A DNA stretch of 64,000 nt. Source: Phocaeicola plebeius DSM 17135. GTDB taxonomy: Bacteria > Bacteroidota > Bacteroidia > Bacteroidales > Bacteroidaceae. Both the position numbers and the translations under genes were made by a program. Below are positions 54,982 to 62,637 of the stretch, piece after piece. The stretch covers positions 496,001 to 560,000 of the forward strand of contig NZ_DS990130.1 of NCBI RefSeq assembly GCF_000187895.1. The letters run 5' to 3'. The notes under the pieces are model-generated. The model searched no databases. It was not told the origin of the DNA and saw only the letters and a list, made by a program, of their open reading frames with translations. The stretch's first letter is position 1. Every line of letters starts with the position of its first letter.

Positions 54982-57336
54982 ATGACAGACTATTTGAATG
55001 AACTGAATGAAAGTCAGCGCGAGGCGGTATTGTACAATGAAGGCCCTTCGCTGGTGATTGCCGGAGCCGGTTCCGGAAAGACCCGCGTGCTGACATACAA
55101 GATAGCCTATTTGCTGGACAACGGTTATGAGCCGTGGTCTATTCTGGCCTTGACCTTTACCAATAAGGCTGCCCGTGAAATGAAGGAGCGTATCGCCCGT
55201 CAGGTAGGGCAGGAACGTGCCCGTTATCTTTGGATGGGGACTTTCCATTCTATTTTTTCACGGATATTGCGGGCCGAGGCTGAGGCGCTGGGTTTTACTC
55301 CTAATTTTACAATTTACGATGCGACGGATTCCAAAAGTCTGGTGAAAACTATCATAAAAGAAATGAACCTGGACGATAAGGTTTACAAGCCGGGGATGGT
55401 GCAGGGCCGCATCAGCAATGCCAAGAATCACCTGGTGCTGCCGGAGGCATACGCGGCAAATGCCGAACTCATAGAAGCTGACCGGGCTGCGAAGGTGCCT
55501 CTGTTGCATGAAATCTACCTGCGTTACTGGAACCGCTGCCGGCAGAGTGACGCGATGGACTTTGACGACCTGCTGCTGTACACCTATTTGTTGTTCCGTA
55601 CTCGTCCGGATATATGTGATAAATATGCGGCGCGTTTCCGTTACATCTTAGTAGATGAGTATCAGGACACGAATTTTGCACAGCACAGCATCGTACTCCA
55701 GCTTACGCAGAAACACCAGTTTGTGTGTGTAGTAGGTGATGATGCCCAGAGTATCTATTCTTTCCGTGGAGCTAACATCGATAATATCCTGAATTTTACC
55801 CGTACATACAAAGATGCACGGTTGTTTAAGTTGGAGCAGAATTACCGCTCCACGCAGACCATCGTGAATGCGGCGAACAGCCTGATTGCGAAAAACCGCG
55901 ACCAGATTCAGAAGGAGGTGTTCTCCGAGAAAGACAAGGGGGAACCTATCGGCGTGTTTGCAGCTTATAGCGATGTGGAAGAAGGAGAAATCGTGACCAA
56001 CAAGATTGCGCAGTTGCATGCCAAGTCGGGATATGCTTATCATGATTTTGCCATTCTTTACCGTACTAATGCACAGAGCCGTATTTTTGAGGAAGCTTTG
56101 CGCAAGCGCAGTATACCCTACCGTATTTATGGAGGACTTTCGTTTTATCAGCGGAAGGAAGTGAAGGATGTGGTGGCTTATTTCCGTCTGGCGGTGAATC
56201 CGCACGATGAAGAGGCTTTCAAGCGTGTCATCAACTATCCGGCACGAGGAATTGGGAATACCACATTGGGCAAGTTGACCGAAGCGGCCGGACGTTGTGA
56301 AGTGAGTTTGTGGAAAGTGCTTTGCGAACCGCTGAGCTACGGAGTGGAACTGAATAAAGGAACCTATACCAAGTTGCAGGGATTCCGCGACCTGATTTCG
56401 GAATTCGTTACTTTGGCTCGTGAGCAGGATGCCTATACGTTGGGTATGGAACTGGTGAAACGTTCGGGAATCATGGCAGAGATTTATCAGGACCGTTCGC
56501 CGGAGAACATGAGCCGTCAGGAAAATATAGAGGAACTGGTGAACGGTATGCGCGATTTCTGCGACGGCCGTCAGGAAGAAGGAAACCCACATGTGCTTTT
56601 GTCGGATTATCTTTCAGAGATTGCCTTGCTGACCGATCAGGATGAAGAGCAGGGGGAAGCGCAGCCGAAGGTGACACTGATGACCATTCACTCCGCCAAG
56701 GGGTTGGAGTTTCCGAATGTGTTTGTGGTGGGACTGGAAGAAAATCTGTTTCCGAGTCCGCTGTCATCTGCTTGCTATCGGGCACTCGAGGAAGAGCGCC
56801 GTCTGTTTTATGTGGCAGTGACACGGGCTGAAGAGCACTGTTACTTGTCGTACGCCAAGAGCCGTTTCAAATACGGGAAGATGGAGTTCTGTAATCCGAG
56901 CCGTTTCTTGAAAGATATTGACGTACGTTACCTGCAGGTGCCGCAGGAGGAACTGATGGGTACACGCATCGAAGAAAAGGCCAGCCGTTTCCGGAAAGAA
57001 GCCAGCCGTGCATCTTACGAACGCGAACCTCGCGAAACGGGTCCATCTATGTTTGATGGCGGGCCGATGCCGGAAGAACCTCATCGCTTTGTGCCTCCTC
57101 GTACGCTTCGCCGTATACCTGATGCGAGTCCTTCGGCAGCTCCGGCCGGTCCGTCAGCAGGGGGACTTTCTGCCGGTATGTGGATAGAGCATGAACGCTT
57201 CGGCAAAGGGGAAGTGACTCGGGTGGAAGGCAACGGAGACAACTGCAAAGCTACCGTACAGTTCCAGCACGCCGGCGTAAAACAGCTGCTGCTGAAATTT
57301 GCCCGTTTTAAGATAATTGATTCAAACACTAAATAA
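54982..57336 (+). CDS. UvrD/PcrA-type ATP-dependent DNA helicase
   Basis: A 784-residue superfamily 1A 3'-5' helicase for DNA repair and replication fork upkeep. Motifs in order: Q motif LNESQREAVLYNEGPSLVIA, motif I AGAGSGKTRVL, motif Ia LTFTNKAAREMKERI, motif II VDEYQDTN, motif III VVGDDAQSIYSFRGA, motif IV LEQNYRS, motif V TIHSAKGLEFPNVFVVGL, motif VI YVAVTRAEEHCYL. The C-terminal 130 residues are a low-complexity linker plus the PcrA Tudor-like domain (GMWIEHERFGKGEVTRVEG). The start at 54982 is preferred over 54901 because the promoter lies between. nspC follows after 12 nt. Confidence 0.95.
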   Translation: MTDYLNELNESQREAVLYNEGPSLVIAGAGSGKTRVLTYKIAYLLDNGYEPWSILALTFTNKAAREMKERIARQVGQERARYLWMGTFHSIFSRILRAEAEALGFTPNFTIYDATDSKSLVKTIIKEMNLDDKVYKPGMVQGRISNAKNHLVLPEAYAANAELIEADRAAKVPLLHEIYLRYWNRCRQSDAMDFDDLLLYTYLLFRTRPDICDKYAARFRYILVDEYQDTNFAQHSIVLQLTQKHQFVCVVGDDAQSIYSFRGANIDNILNFTRTYKDARLFKLEQNYRSTQTIVNAANSLIAKNRDQIQKEVFSEKDKGEPIGVFAAYSDVEEGEIVTNKIAQLHAKSGYAYHDFAILYRTNAQSRIFEEALRKRSIPYRIYGGLSFYQRKEVKDVVAYFRLAVNPHDEEAFKRVINYPARGIGNTTLGKLTEAAGRCEVSLWKVLCEPLSYGVELNKGTYTKLQGFRDLISEFVTLAREQDAYTLGMELVKRSGIMAEIYQDRSPENMSRQENIEELVNGMRDFCDGRQEEGNPHVLLSDYLSEIALLTDQDEEQGEAQPKVTLMTIHSAKGLEFPNVFVVGLEENLFPSPLSSACYRALEEERRLFYVAVTRAEEHCYLSYAKSRFKYGKMEFCNPSRFLKDIDVRYLQVPQEELMGTRIEEKASRFRKEASRASYEREPRETGPSMFDGGPMPEEPHRFVPPRTLRRIPDASPSAAPAGPSAGGLSAGMWIEHERFGKGEVTRVEGNGDNCKATVQFQHAGVKQLLLKFARFKIIDSNTK

Positions 57337-57348
57337 CAGAGAAAAAGA

Positions 57349-58515
57349 ATGATAAAAGACTGGGATAAGATACCTTCTCCGTGCTATGTCATGGAAGAAG
57401 ATTTATTGAGAAAGAACCTGACGCTGATTAAGCATGTGGCCGATACGGCGGGAGTGGAAATTATTCTGGCATTTAAAGCCTTTGCCATGTGGAAGTCGTT
57501 CCCTATTTTCCGGGAATACATCCGTTATACCACGGCCAGTTCGGAATACGAAGCACGGTTGGCTTTCGAAGAGTTCGGCAGTAAGGCGCATACTTATTCG
57601 CCGGCCTATACCGCACAGAACTTTCCTGCCTTTCTGAAGTACAGCAGTCACATCACGTTCAACTCCCTGTCGCAGTTTGAGCGTTTTTATCCGCTGGCAA
57701 AGGCGTATCCGGAGCATGTGTCATGTGGCATCCGTGTCAATCCCGAATATTCGGAAGTGGAAGTAGAGCTCTATAACCCTTGTGCGCCGGGCACACGTTT
57801 CGGAGTAACGGCCGACCTGCTTCCGAAGCAGTTGCCCGAAGGTATTGAAGGTTTCCACTGTCATTGTCATTGTGAGTCGAGTTCTTACGAGTTGGAACGC
57901 ACGCTCCAGCATATTGAGGAAAAGTTCAGCCGCTGGTTCCCTCAGTTGAAATGGTTGAATCTGGGTGGAGGTCATCTGATGACACGTGCCGATTATGACG
58001 TAGACCATTTGATAGGCTTGCTGCAGGGATTGAAATCACGCTATCCGCATCTGCAGATTATTCTGGAGCCTGGTTCGGCTTTCACCTGGCAGACTGGCCC
58101 GCTGGTGGCATCGGTAGTAGATGTAGTAGAAAGTCGGGGGATACGGACGGCCATTCTGGATGTGAGCTTTACCTGCCACATGCCCGACTGTCTGGAAATG
58201 CCTTATCAGCCGCGGGTGCGTAATGCCGAATCTCTTCCGGCTGAGGCGGTGAAAACAGCTGCTCGGGAAGAACATGTCTACCGGTTGGGAGGAAACAGTT
58301 GCCTGAGTGGTGATTATATGGGCAGTTGGAAATTCGACCACGAATTGCAGGTAGGAGAGCGAATCGTATTTGAAGACATGATTCATTATACGATGGTCAA
58401 GACAAATATGTTTAACGGTATCCATCATCCTTCGATAGCCCTGCTCCATGCGGATGGAGAACTGGAAGTATATCGCACTTTCCATTACGAGGATTATCGT
58501 GACCGGATGTGCTAA
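57349..58515 (+). CDS. nspC: Carboxynorspermidine decarboxylase
   Basis: A 388-residue PLP enzyme of the alanine-racemase-fold decarboxylases that makes spermidine or norspermidine from the carboxy precursor. Features: IPSPCYVMEEDLL at the N-terminus, the PLP lysine in IILAFKAFAMWKSF (about residue 41), GFHCHCHCESSSYELE near 167, the Gly-rich LNLGGGHLMTRADYD near 203, the phosphate-binding EPGSAFTW near 240, and the substrate Cys/Asp region GGNSCLSGDYMG near 316. Bacteroides makes spermidine by this route. It is 12 nt after the helicase gene, so co-transcribed, an odd functional pairing. Confidence 0.95.
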   Translation: MIKDWDKIPSPCYVMEEDLLRKNLTLIKHVADTAGVEIILAFKAFAMWKSFPIFREYIRYTTASSEYEARLAFEEFGSKAHTYSPAYTAQNFPAFLKYSSHITFNSLSQFERFYPLAKAYPEHVSCGIRVNPEYSEVEVELYNPCAPGTRFGVTADLLPKQLPEGIEGFHCHCHCESSSYELERTLQHIEEKFSRWFPQLKWLNLGGGHLMTRADYDVDHLIGLLQGLKSRYPHLQIILEPGSAFTWQTGPLVASVVDVVESRGIRTAILDVSFTCHMPDCLEMPYQPRVRNAESLPAEAVKTAAREEHVYRLGGNSCLSGDYMGSWKFDHELQVGERIVFEDMIHYTMVKTNMFNGIHHPSIALLHADGELEVYRTFHYEDYRDRMC

Positions 58516-58541
58516 TTTGGATGGTAAAATAGTCTTTTTTT

Positions 58542-58580
58542 AAACGCTTAGGTATTCGTGAAAAAAGGCCTAAGCGTTTT
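58542..58580 (+). terminator. Terminator after nspC
   Basis: AAACGCTTAGG (58542-58552) and CCTAAGCGTTT (58569-58579) form an 11-bp stem. Confidence 0.75.
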
Positions 58581-58670
58581 GATTCAAACGCAAGTGCGTT
58601 TGAGTCAAAACACAAGGACGTTTGATTTGAAACGCAAGTACGTTTTCAGTCAAATGTCCTTGTGTTTTTT
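58577..58670. repeat. Tandem hairpins built from an AAACGCAAGT-type unit
   Basis: Directly after the nspC terminator come two more hairpins. TTTTGAtTCAAACGCA pairs with TGCGTTTGAgTCAAAA (58577-58609). A nested one has AACACAAGGAC pairing with GTCCTTGTGTT (58609-58666), inside it GTTTGA with TCAAAT, and at its tip AAACG with CGTTT. It ends in TTTT. The related element AAACGCAAGTnCGTTT occurs twice. The rest of 58671-58850 shows no gene. Confidence 0.55.
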
Positions 58671-58850
58671 AGGCTGTTGAAATATGCTTTTTGAAACAGT
58701 TCTAAGAGCCTTTCGAAACGTTCATTTACAAGGAGTTTTAATCGGAAAAAGGGTAGGCAGATACCTTAATGGGGCCTGTGAAGCCAAAGAAATTTGTCAC
58801 TTTTTTCAAAAAAAGATAGTCGATAATTTTGGTAGTTTCGAAAAAAGGAC

Positions 58851-58858
58851 TACCTTTG
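58851..58858 (+). promoter_or_regulatory. Promoter of the tRNA operon
   Basis: TACCTTTG followed by C, a full -7 consensus, 42 nt before the first tRNA. Confidence 0.65.
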
Positions 58859-58899
58859 CACTCGCAATCGGGAAAATGATGAACGGTTGTAGAAACAAT

Positions 58900-58972
58900 G
58901 CGGAAATAGCTCAGTTGGTAGAGCATAACCTTGCCAAGGTTAGGGTCGCGAGTTCGAGTCTCGTTTTCCGCT
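58900..58972 (+). tRNA. tRNA-Gly (GCC)
   Basis: Cloverleaf with acceptor GCGGAAA/TTTCCGC, anticodon stem TAACC/GGTTA and loop TTGCCAA, giving anticodon GCC. T arm GAGTTCGAGTCTC. The 3' CCA is not encoded. Identical to three further copies downstream. Confidence 0.95.
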
Positions 58973-59006
58973 CAGTGAAAGAAAAGAGTTGCGCGAAAAA
59001 AACAAT

Positions 59007-59090
59007 GCCCAGGTGGCGGAATGGTAGACGCGCACGTTTCAGGTGCGTGTGTCGAGAGGCATGCAGGTTCGAGTCCTGTTCTGGGCACCA
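59007..59090 (+). tRNA. tRNA-Leu (CAG)
   Basis: Acceptor GCCCAGG/TCTGGGC, anticodon stem CACGT/GCGTG with loop TTCAGGT (anticodon CAG), long variable arm TGTCGAGAGGCA as in class II tRNAs. The CCA end is encoded (59088-59090). Confidence 0.95.
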
Positions 59091-59118
59091 CGAAAACAAT
59101 TCTTTTCTTTTCCTTTTT

Positions 59119-59202
59119 GGAGGAATGGCGGAATTGGTAGACGCGCCACTTTGAGGGGGTGGTGACAGTTATGTCGTGTGAGTTCGAGTCTCATTTCCTT
59201 CA
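59119..59202 (+). tRNA. tRNA-Leu (GAG)
   Basis: Acceptor GGAGGAA/TTCCTTC (one G-T pair), anticodon stem CCACT/GGTGG with loop TTGAGGG (anticodon GAG), and a long variable arm. It ends at the discriminator A, with no full CCA encoded (ACCG follows). Confidence 0.93.
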
Positions 59203-59210
59203 CCGAAAAT

Positions 59211-59286
59211 GCGGAAATAGCTCAGTTGGTAGAGCATAACCTTGCCAAGGTTAGGGTCGCGAGTTCGAGTCTCGTTTTCCGCTCCA
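59211..59286 (+). tRNA. tRNA-Gly (GCC), copy 2
   Basis: Same sequence as the copy at 58900, but here the CCA end is encoded at 59284-59286. It starts 8 nt after tRNA-Leu(GAG). Confidence 0.95.
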
Positions 59287-59319
59287 GCGTTTGTTGCGCG
59301 AAGGTCGAAAGACCGTAAT

Positions 59320-59400
59320 GCCCAGGTGGCGGAATGGTAGACGCGCACGTTTCAGGTGCGTGTGTCGAGAGGCATGCAGGTTCGAGTCCTGTTCTGGGCA
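59320..59400 (+). tRNA. tRNA-Leu (CAG), copy 2
   Basis: Same as the copy at 59007 but without an encoded CCA (CTAC follows the discriminator A). Confidence 0.95.
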
Positions 59401-59409
59401 CTACATTTT

Positions 59410-59485
59410 GCGGAAATAGCTCAGTTGGTAGAGCATAACCTTGCCAAGGTTAGGGTCGCGAGTTCGAGTCTCGTTTTCCGCTCCA
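59410..59485 (+). tRNA. tRNA-Gly (GCC), copy 3
   Basis: Identical body to the other Gly copies. CCA is encoded at 59483-59485. Confidence 0.95.
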
Positions 59486-59503
59486 TTTGATTTTTAAATT
59501 TTT

Positions 59504-59576
59504 GCGGAAATAGCTCAGTTGGTAGAGCATAACCTTGCCAAGGTTAGGGTCGCGAGTTCGAGTCTCGTTTTCCGCT
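59504..59576 (+). tRNA. tRNA-Gly (GCC), copy 4
   Basis: Identical body to the other Gly copies. No CCA is encoded (CGCA follows). Confidence 0.95.
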
Positions 59577-59581
59577 CGCAG

Positions 59582-59614
59582 GAGAAAGCAACGCAGGTTG
59601 TTTTCTCTTTTTTT
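59582..59614 (+). terminator. Terminator of the tRNA operon
   Basis: GAGAAAGCAAC (59582-59592) pairs with GTTGTTTTCTC (59597-59607), one G-T pair, loop GCAG, followed by T7. Confidence 0.9.
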
Positions 59615-59674
59615 ATGCATTTTTCTTGCAGGAAATTTTTTGTATATCTGTTGCGGGTATTATGAGGAATTTGA

Positions 59675-59682
59675 TATATTTG
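59675..59682 (+). promoter_or_regulatory. Promoter -7 box for the small protein / ribE pair
   Basis: TATATTTG, 28 nt before the ATG at 59710. Confidence 0.6.
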
Positions 59683-59709
59683 CGCCTGCAATTAAGAAAA
59701 TGAAGAAAC

Positions 59710-59925
59710 ATGACAACGTATGATATTTATTTCTCGGACGGCAGTTCGAGCGACAATAAGGGGTTTTCTATCAAGACCCCGGAAAAGGCCATTCACATGG
59801 CGGAAGACATGTTGGTGAAGGGCAACAGCTACATTGAAGATTACGCAGGCGGAGTGATTTCGGTCGTATCTTCCGGCGGAGAAACCGTATGGAGCAGCCC
59901 GATTCCCGAGTCGAAAAAGAAATGA
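59710..59925 (+). CDS. Small conserved protein, 71 residues, unknown
   Basis: A short soluble protein: MTTYDIYFSDGSSSDNKGFS, then KTPEKAIHMAEDMLVKGN, YIEDYAGGVISVVSSGGETV and a Lys-rich end. The alpha/beta pattern with an SSGGETVW turn looks like a compact folded domain, and a promoter plus tight spacing to ribE (30 nt) support it as a real gene. I do not recognise the family and infer no function; a link with riboflavin synthesis rests on position only. Confidence 0.75.
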   Translation: MTTYDIYFSDGSSSDNKGFSIKTPEKAIHMAEDMLVKGNSYIEDYAGGVISVVSSGGETVWSSPIPESKKK

Positions 59926-59955
59926 CACAGTTTATATTTTTAAAACCATAAGATT

Positions 59956-60561
59956 ATGTTTTCTGGAATAGTAGAGGAATATGCAGAAGTCGTGAAGGTG
60001 GTAAAGGATCAGGAAAACCTGCACCTGACATTGAAATGTTCGTTTGTGGATGAGCTGAAAATTGACCAGAGTGTATCACATAACGGGGTATGTCTGACGG
60101 TAGTCAGCATCCAGGACGGTACTTATACGGTAACGGCCATGAAGGAAACCATTGAACGCTCCAATATCGGTCTGCTGGCTGTAGGCGACAAGGTGAATGT
60201 GGAACGCAGCATGATGATGAACGGACGGCTGGACGGTCATATCGTGCAGGGACATGTGGACCAGACTGCAGTCTGTACGGCGGTTGATGATGCGCAGGGA
60301 AGCTGGTATTTCACCTTTAAGTATAACTTTGACAAGGAGATGGCAAAACGCGGATACTTTACGGTAGACAAAGGTTCTGTCACGGTGAACGGTGTCAGCC
60401 TGACAGTCTGCAATCCTACATCGGATACGTTCCAGGTAGCGATTATTCCTTATACTTACGAGCATACCAATTTTCATACAATCAAGGTGGGCAGTGTGGT
60501 AAATATCGAATTTGATATTATTGGTAAGTACCTGAGCCGTATGATGCAGCTTACAGAGTGA
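59956..60561 (+). CDS. ribE: Riboflavin synthase, alpha subunit
   Basis: A 201-residue enzyme that dismutates two 6,7-dimethyl-8-ribityllumazines to riboflavin. It has the two lumazine-binding barrels of the family: the first with MFSGIVEEYAEVVKVVKDQE and SVSHNGVCLTVVSI, the second with GHIVQGHVDQTAVC and GSVTVNGVSLTVCN. The N-terminal MFSGIVEE and the paired NGVCLTV/NGVSLTV motifs are diagnostic. Full length, ending before a strong terminator shared with the convergent YihY gene. No FMN riboswitch is visible upstream. Confidence 0.96.
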   Translation: MFSGIVEEYAEVVKVVKDQENLHLTLKCSFVDELKIDQSVSHNGVCLTVVSIQDGTYTVTAMKETIERSNIGLLAVGDKVNVERSMMMNGRLDGHIVQGHVDQTAVCTAVDDAQGSWYFTFKYNFDKEMAKRGYFTVDKGSVTVNGVSLTVCNPTSDTFQVAIIPYTYEHTNFHTIKVGSVVNIEFDIIGKYLSRMMQLTE

Positions 60562-60583
60562 TACTTTCAAATTATATAACTTC

Positions 60584-60630
60584 AAGGCGCAGCTTTTTGG
60601 AACGATTTCCGAAAGCTGCGCCTTGCGTTT
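60584..60630. terminator. Bidirectional terminator between ribE and yihY-family gene
   Basis: AAGGCGCAGCTTT (60584-60596) and AAAGCTGCGCCTT (60612-60624) form a perfect 13-bp stem between convergent genes. Confidence 0.85.
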
Positions 60631-60631
60631 C

Positions 60632-61948
60632 TTATAGGTCTTTGAGCAGTACCTCACTGCTTTTTTCTGTAAATTCTTTGCGGGCCTGTATCAGGGTTTG
60701 CCAGGCTGTAGAATAATGTCCCGGGTCAATTTTGAAATCTTCCGCTCCATTGGCGTCCAGCTGGCTGAGGAGGGTGCCTACGCTTAACCGGTGGATGTCT
60801 ATTCCTGGAAGATATTGAGGGTCGCGGGATTTTTCTTCTCCGCCGGCACCGGCTTCATAAATCAGTCGCATATCCTGCAATTCATACAGAATACTTTTTG
60901 TCAGGCGGATTGGAATCTTGTGTTCTTTGCTCAGGGCTTCTGCCGTGTAAGGCCGGCCGCCAGTGGCGAACCGTTTGCAGATAGAACTCAAAATGATGGT
61001 GCAGAAAAAGTCGTGAAAACGTCGGCTGATATTGGCTGTTTCCTTTCCGAAGTTGAAGGTGGATATGTTCTGGCTGATGTAGCTCATTTCGGCTCCGAAC
61101 AGACAGATGCTCCAGGATATTTGTGTCCACAAAAGGAACAGAGGAATGGCCGCAAAGCTTCCGTAGATGGCATTGTAATTAGAAACCCATATCTGGCTAT
61201 TGATGTAGAAATACTGAAAGGCTTGGAAAGCACTTCCTGCCAGAATACCCGGTAGCCAGGCGTGTGCCAGCTTGACTTTCGTGTTGGGCATGAAGATGTA
61301 AAGTCCGATGAACATTCCCCAGATAAGGGCATAGGGGATAAGGCGGACGAAGAATTTCAGAACCGGGGCCAGTACCATGAAGTTCTGCAATTCTTTGACA
61401 TAGGTGCTCATGAAGATGGACAGACCGCTGGAGATAACGAGCAGTACCGGTAGCAGCAGAATCAAAGAAGAATAGTCGGTAATCTGCCGGAACAGACCGC
61501 GTGGCTTCTTTACTTGCCAGATGGCATTGAAACTGCGTTCGATGTTGTCAATCAGTAGCAGGACGGTTCCTAATAACATAATGAGGCCCACACCGATGAA
61601 AACTCCGCTTTGTGCATGTTCCAGATAGGAATTAATCCAGCTGATAACAAGTTCAGCCTGCGCACCTGTTACCCCGCTGCGGAACTGTGATTCAATCAAG
61701 GTGTCGAATCCGAACCCTCTGGCTATGGCGAAAAGCAAGGCCAGGATGGGGATGATGGAAAGCAGGGTGCTGTAGGTCAGCGCTGATGCACGCACCACAA
61801 TACGGTCATTGATAAACTGGTTGATGGATAAGTAAATAATCTTAAGACAGGTGTATACTTTCCATTGGAGGTGAGAAACTTCCTCTTCCCGGATGCGCCA
61901 GATACCGTCGTCCAGAAAGTGAATCAGTGATTTGAGTCGTGCGTTCAT
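60632..61948 (-). CDS. YihY/BrkB-family inner-membrane protein
   Basis: A 438-residue polytopic protein of the YihY (formerly 'RNase BN') family. After a cytosolic N-terminus comes the family hallmark RVVRASALTYSTLLSIIPIL (written in part; it lies at about residues 48-70 as VVRASALTYSTLLSIIP), followed by five more membrane segments, including SGVFIGVGLIMLLGTVLLLI, LILLLPVLLVISSGLSIFMS and VWVSNYNAIYGSFAAIPLFL-type sequence. A cytosolic C-terminal domain of about 110 residues (GGRPYTAEALSKEHKIPIRL) resembles a winged helix. It is not a tRNA nuclease; the role is probably in the envelope. Monocistronic, ending at the ribE terminator. Confidence 0.9.
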   Translation of the reverse strand: MNARLKSLIHFLDDGIWRIREEEVSHLQWKVYTCLKIIYLSINQFINDRIVVRASALTYSTLLSIIPILALLFAIARGFGFDTLIESQFRSGVTGAQAELVISWINSYLEHAQSGVFIGVGLIMLLGTVLLLIDNIERSFNAIWQVKKPRGLFRQITDYSSLILLLPVLLVISSGLSIFMSTYVKELQNFMVLAPVLKFFVRLIPYALIWGMFIGLYIFMPNTKVKLAHAWLPGILAGSAFQAFQYFYINSQIWVSNYNAIYGSFAAIPLFLLWTQISWSICLFGAEMSYISQNISTFNFGKETANISRRFHDFFCTIILSSICKRFATGGRPYTAEALSKEHKIPIRLTKSILYELQDMRLIYEAGAGGEEKSRDPQYLPGIDIHRLSVGTLLSQLDANGAEDFKIDPGHYSTAWQTLIQARKEFTEKSSEVLLKDL

Positions 61949-61972
61949 GGTGGATTGGTTTTAATGAAAAAG

Positions 61973-62338
61973 AAAGCAGCCGGTCTATAAGCCGGGTTCT
62001 GTCACCCTGCAAGCAGGGGAGTCTGTCATTTATCTACTCCTGCCGTCACCGACAGGCTCTAGCGGTCCACCCTCCGACGTGGGGCGAGCAACCCTCGTTA
62101 ATGCCGGTTTACATGACCTTACAACTCCTAAGATGCACAGCCCGCATATCGCTATGCGGCTGGTAGGCTCTTACCCTACCTTCTCACCCTTACCTCCGGG
62201 TGGAGGCGGTTATTTTCTTCTGCATTACTCTACCCTTACGGACAGCTTTCTGTTAGGAAGTAGGATGCTCTGCGTTGCCCGGACTTTCCTCTTTTACTAT
62301 ATAATAATGTACCAGCGACAGACCGACCGACTGCTTTC
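61973..62338 (-). ncRNA. rnpB: RNase P RNA (bacterial class A)
   Basis: On the minus strand the conserved P4-side element GAGGAAAGTCCGGGC lies near 62296-62282, the other universal segments follow, and the 3' part ends CAGAACCCGGCTTATAGACC, pairing back as expected for the P4 helix. The RNA runs about 366 nt. A TACCTTTG promoter lies just ahead, and T-rich sequence (CTTTCTTTTTC) follows at 61974-61964. It processes the 5' ends of tRNA precursors, such as those in the nearby tRNA operon. The exact ends are estimates of a few nt. Confidence 0.93.
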
Positions 62339-62344
62339 TTCGTG

Positions 62345-62352
62345 CAAAGGTA
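62345..62352 (-). promoter_or_regulatory. rnpB promoter -7 box
   Basis: The minus strand reads TACCTTTG followed by C, placing the RNA start near 62338. Confidence 0.7.
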
Positions 62353-62380
62353 CGCAAATAAACGGAATTTGTGCTATAAT

Positions 62381-62484
62381 TGTCAGGATTCTTTTGATTC
62401 GGGTGTTTGGGGAGCTGTCAGAACGGGCCGGACGAATTGTCAGCGTTGTCACTATTTCACTGGTAATGAATGTAAATTTGTCAG
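62381..62484 (+). repeat. Four TGTCAG sites upstream of htrA
   Basis: TGTCAG at 62381, 62416, 62438 and 62479, all in the same orientation, in the rnpB-htrA interval (62353-62637), with a near match TGTCAC at 62447. No gene is seen in this interval. The same 6-mer clusters upstream of the ECF sigma gene. Confidence 0.5.
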
Positions 62485-62637
62485 ATATGCCAGTTAACTG
62501 CGGTTAATGCCCTTGTTTTCATTGTTAAAAGACGGAAAAAAGAATAGGGTAAGAGTACAATCGTATGGATTTTGTTCTACTTTAGCAAATGAAAAGTTAA
62601 AACAACGTCGAAATTAACATTTAAAACAATAGAAGAT

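Noticed and set aside
58684..59154. 156-codon open frame across the first tRNAs
   Set aside because: It runs through tRNA-Gly and tRNA-Leu genes and has no protein-like composition.
60632..61948. Ribonuclease BN
   Set aside because: The YihY family was once given this name in error. The protein is an integral membrane protein without nuclease motifs.
62002..62507. Open frames over 61939-62507 on the plus strand
   Set aside because: They lie over the RNase P RNA on the opposite strand and the htrA upstream region.
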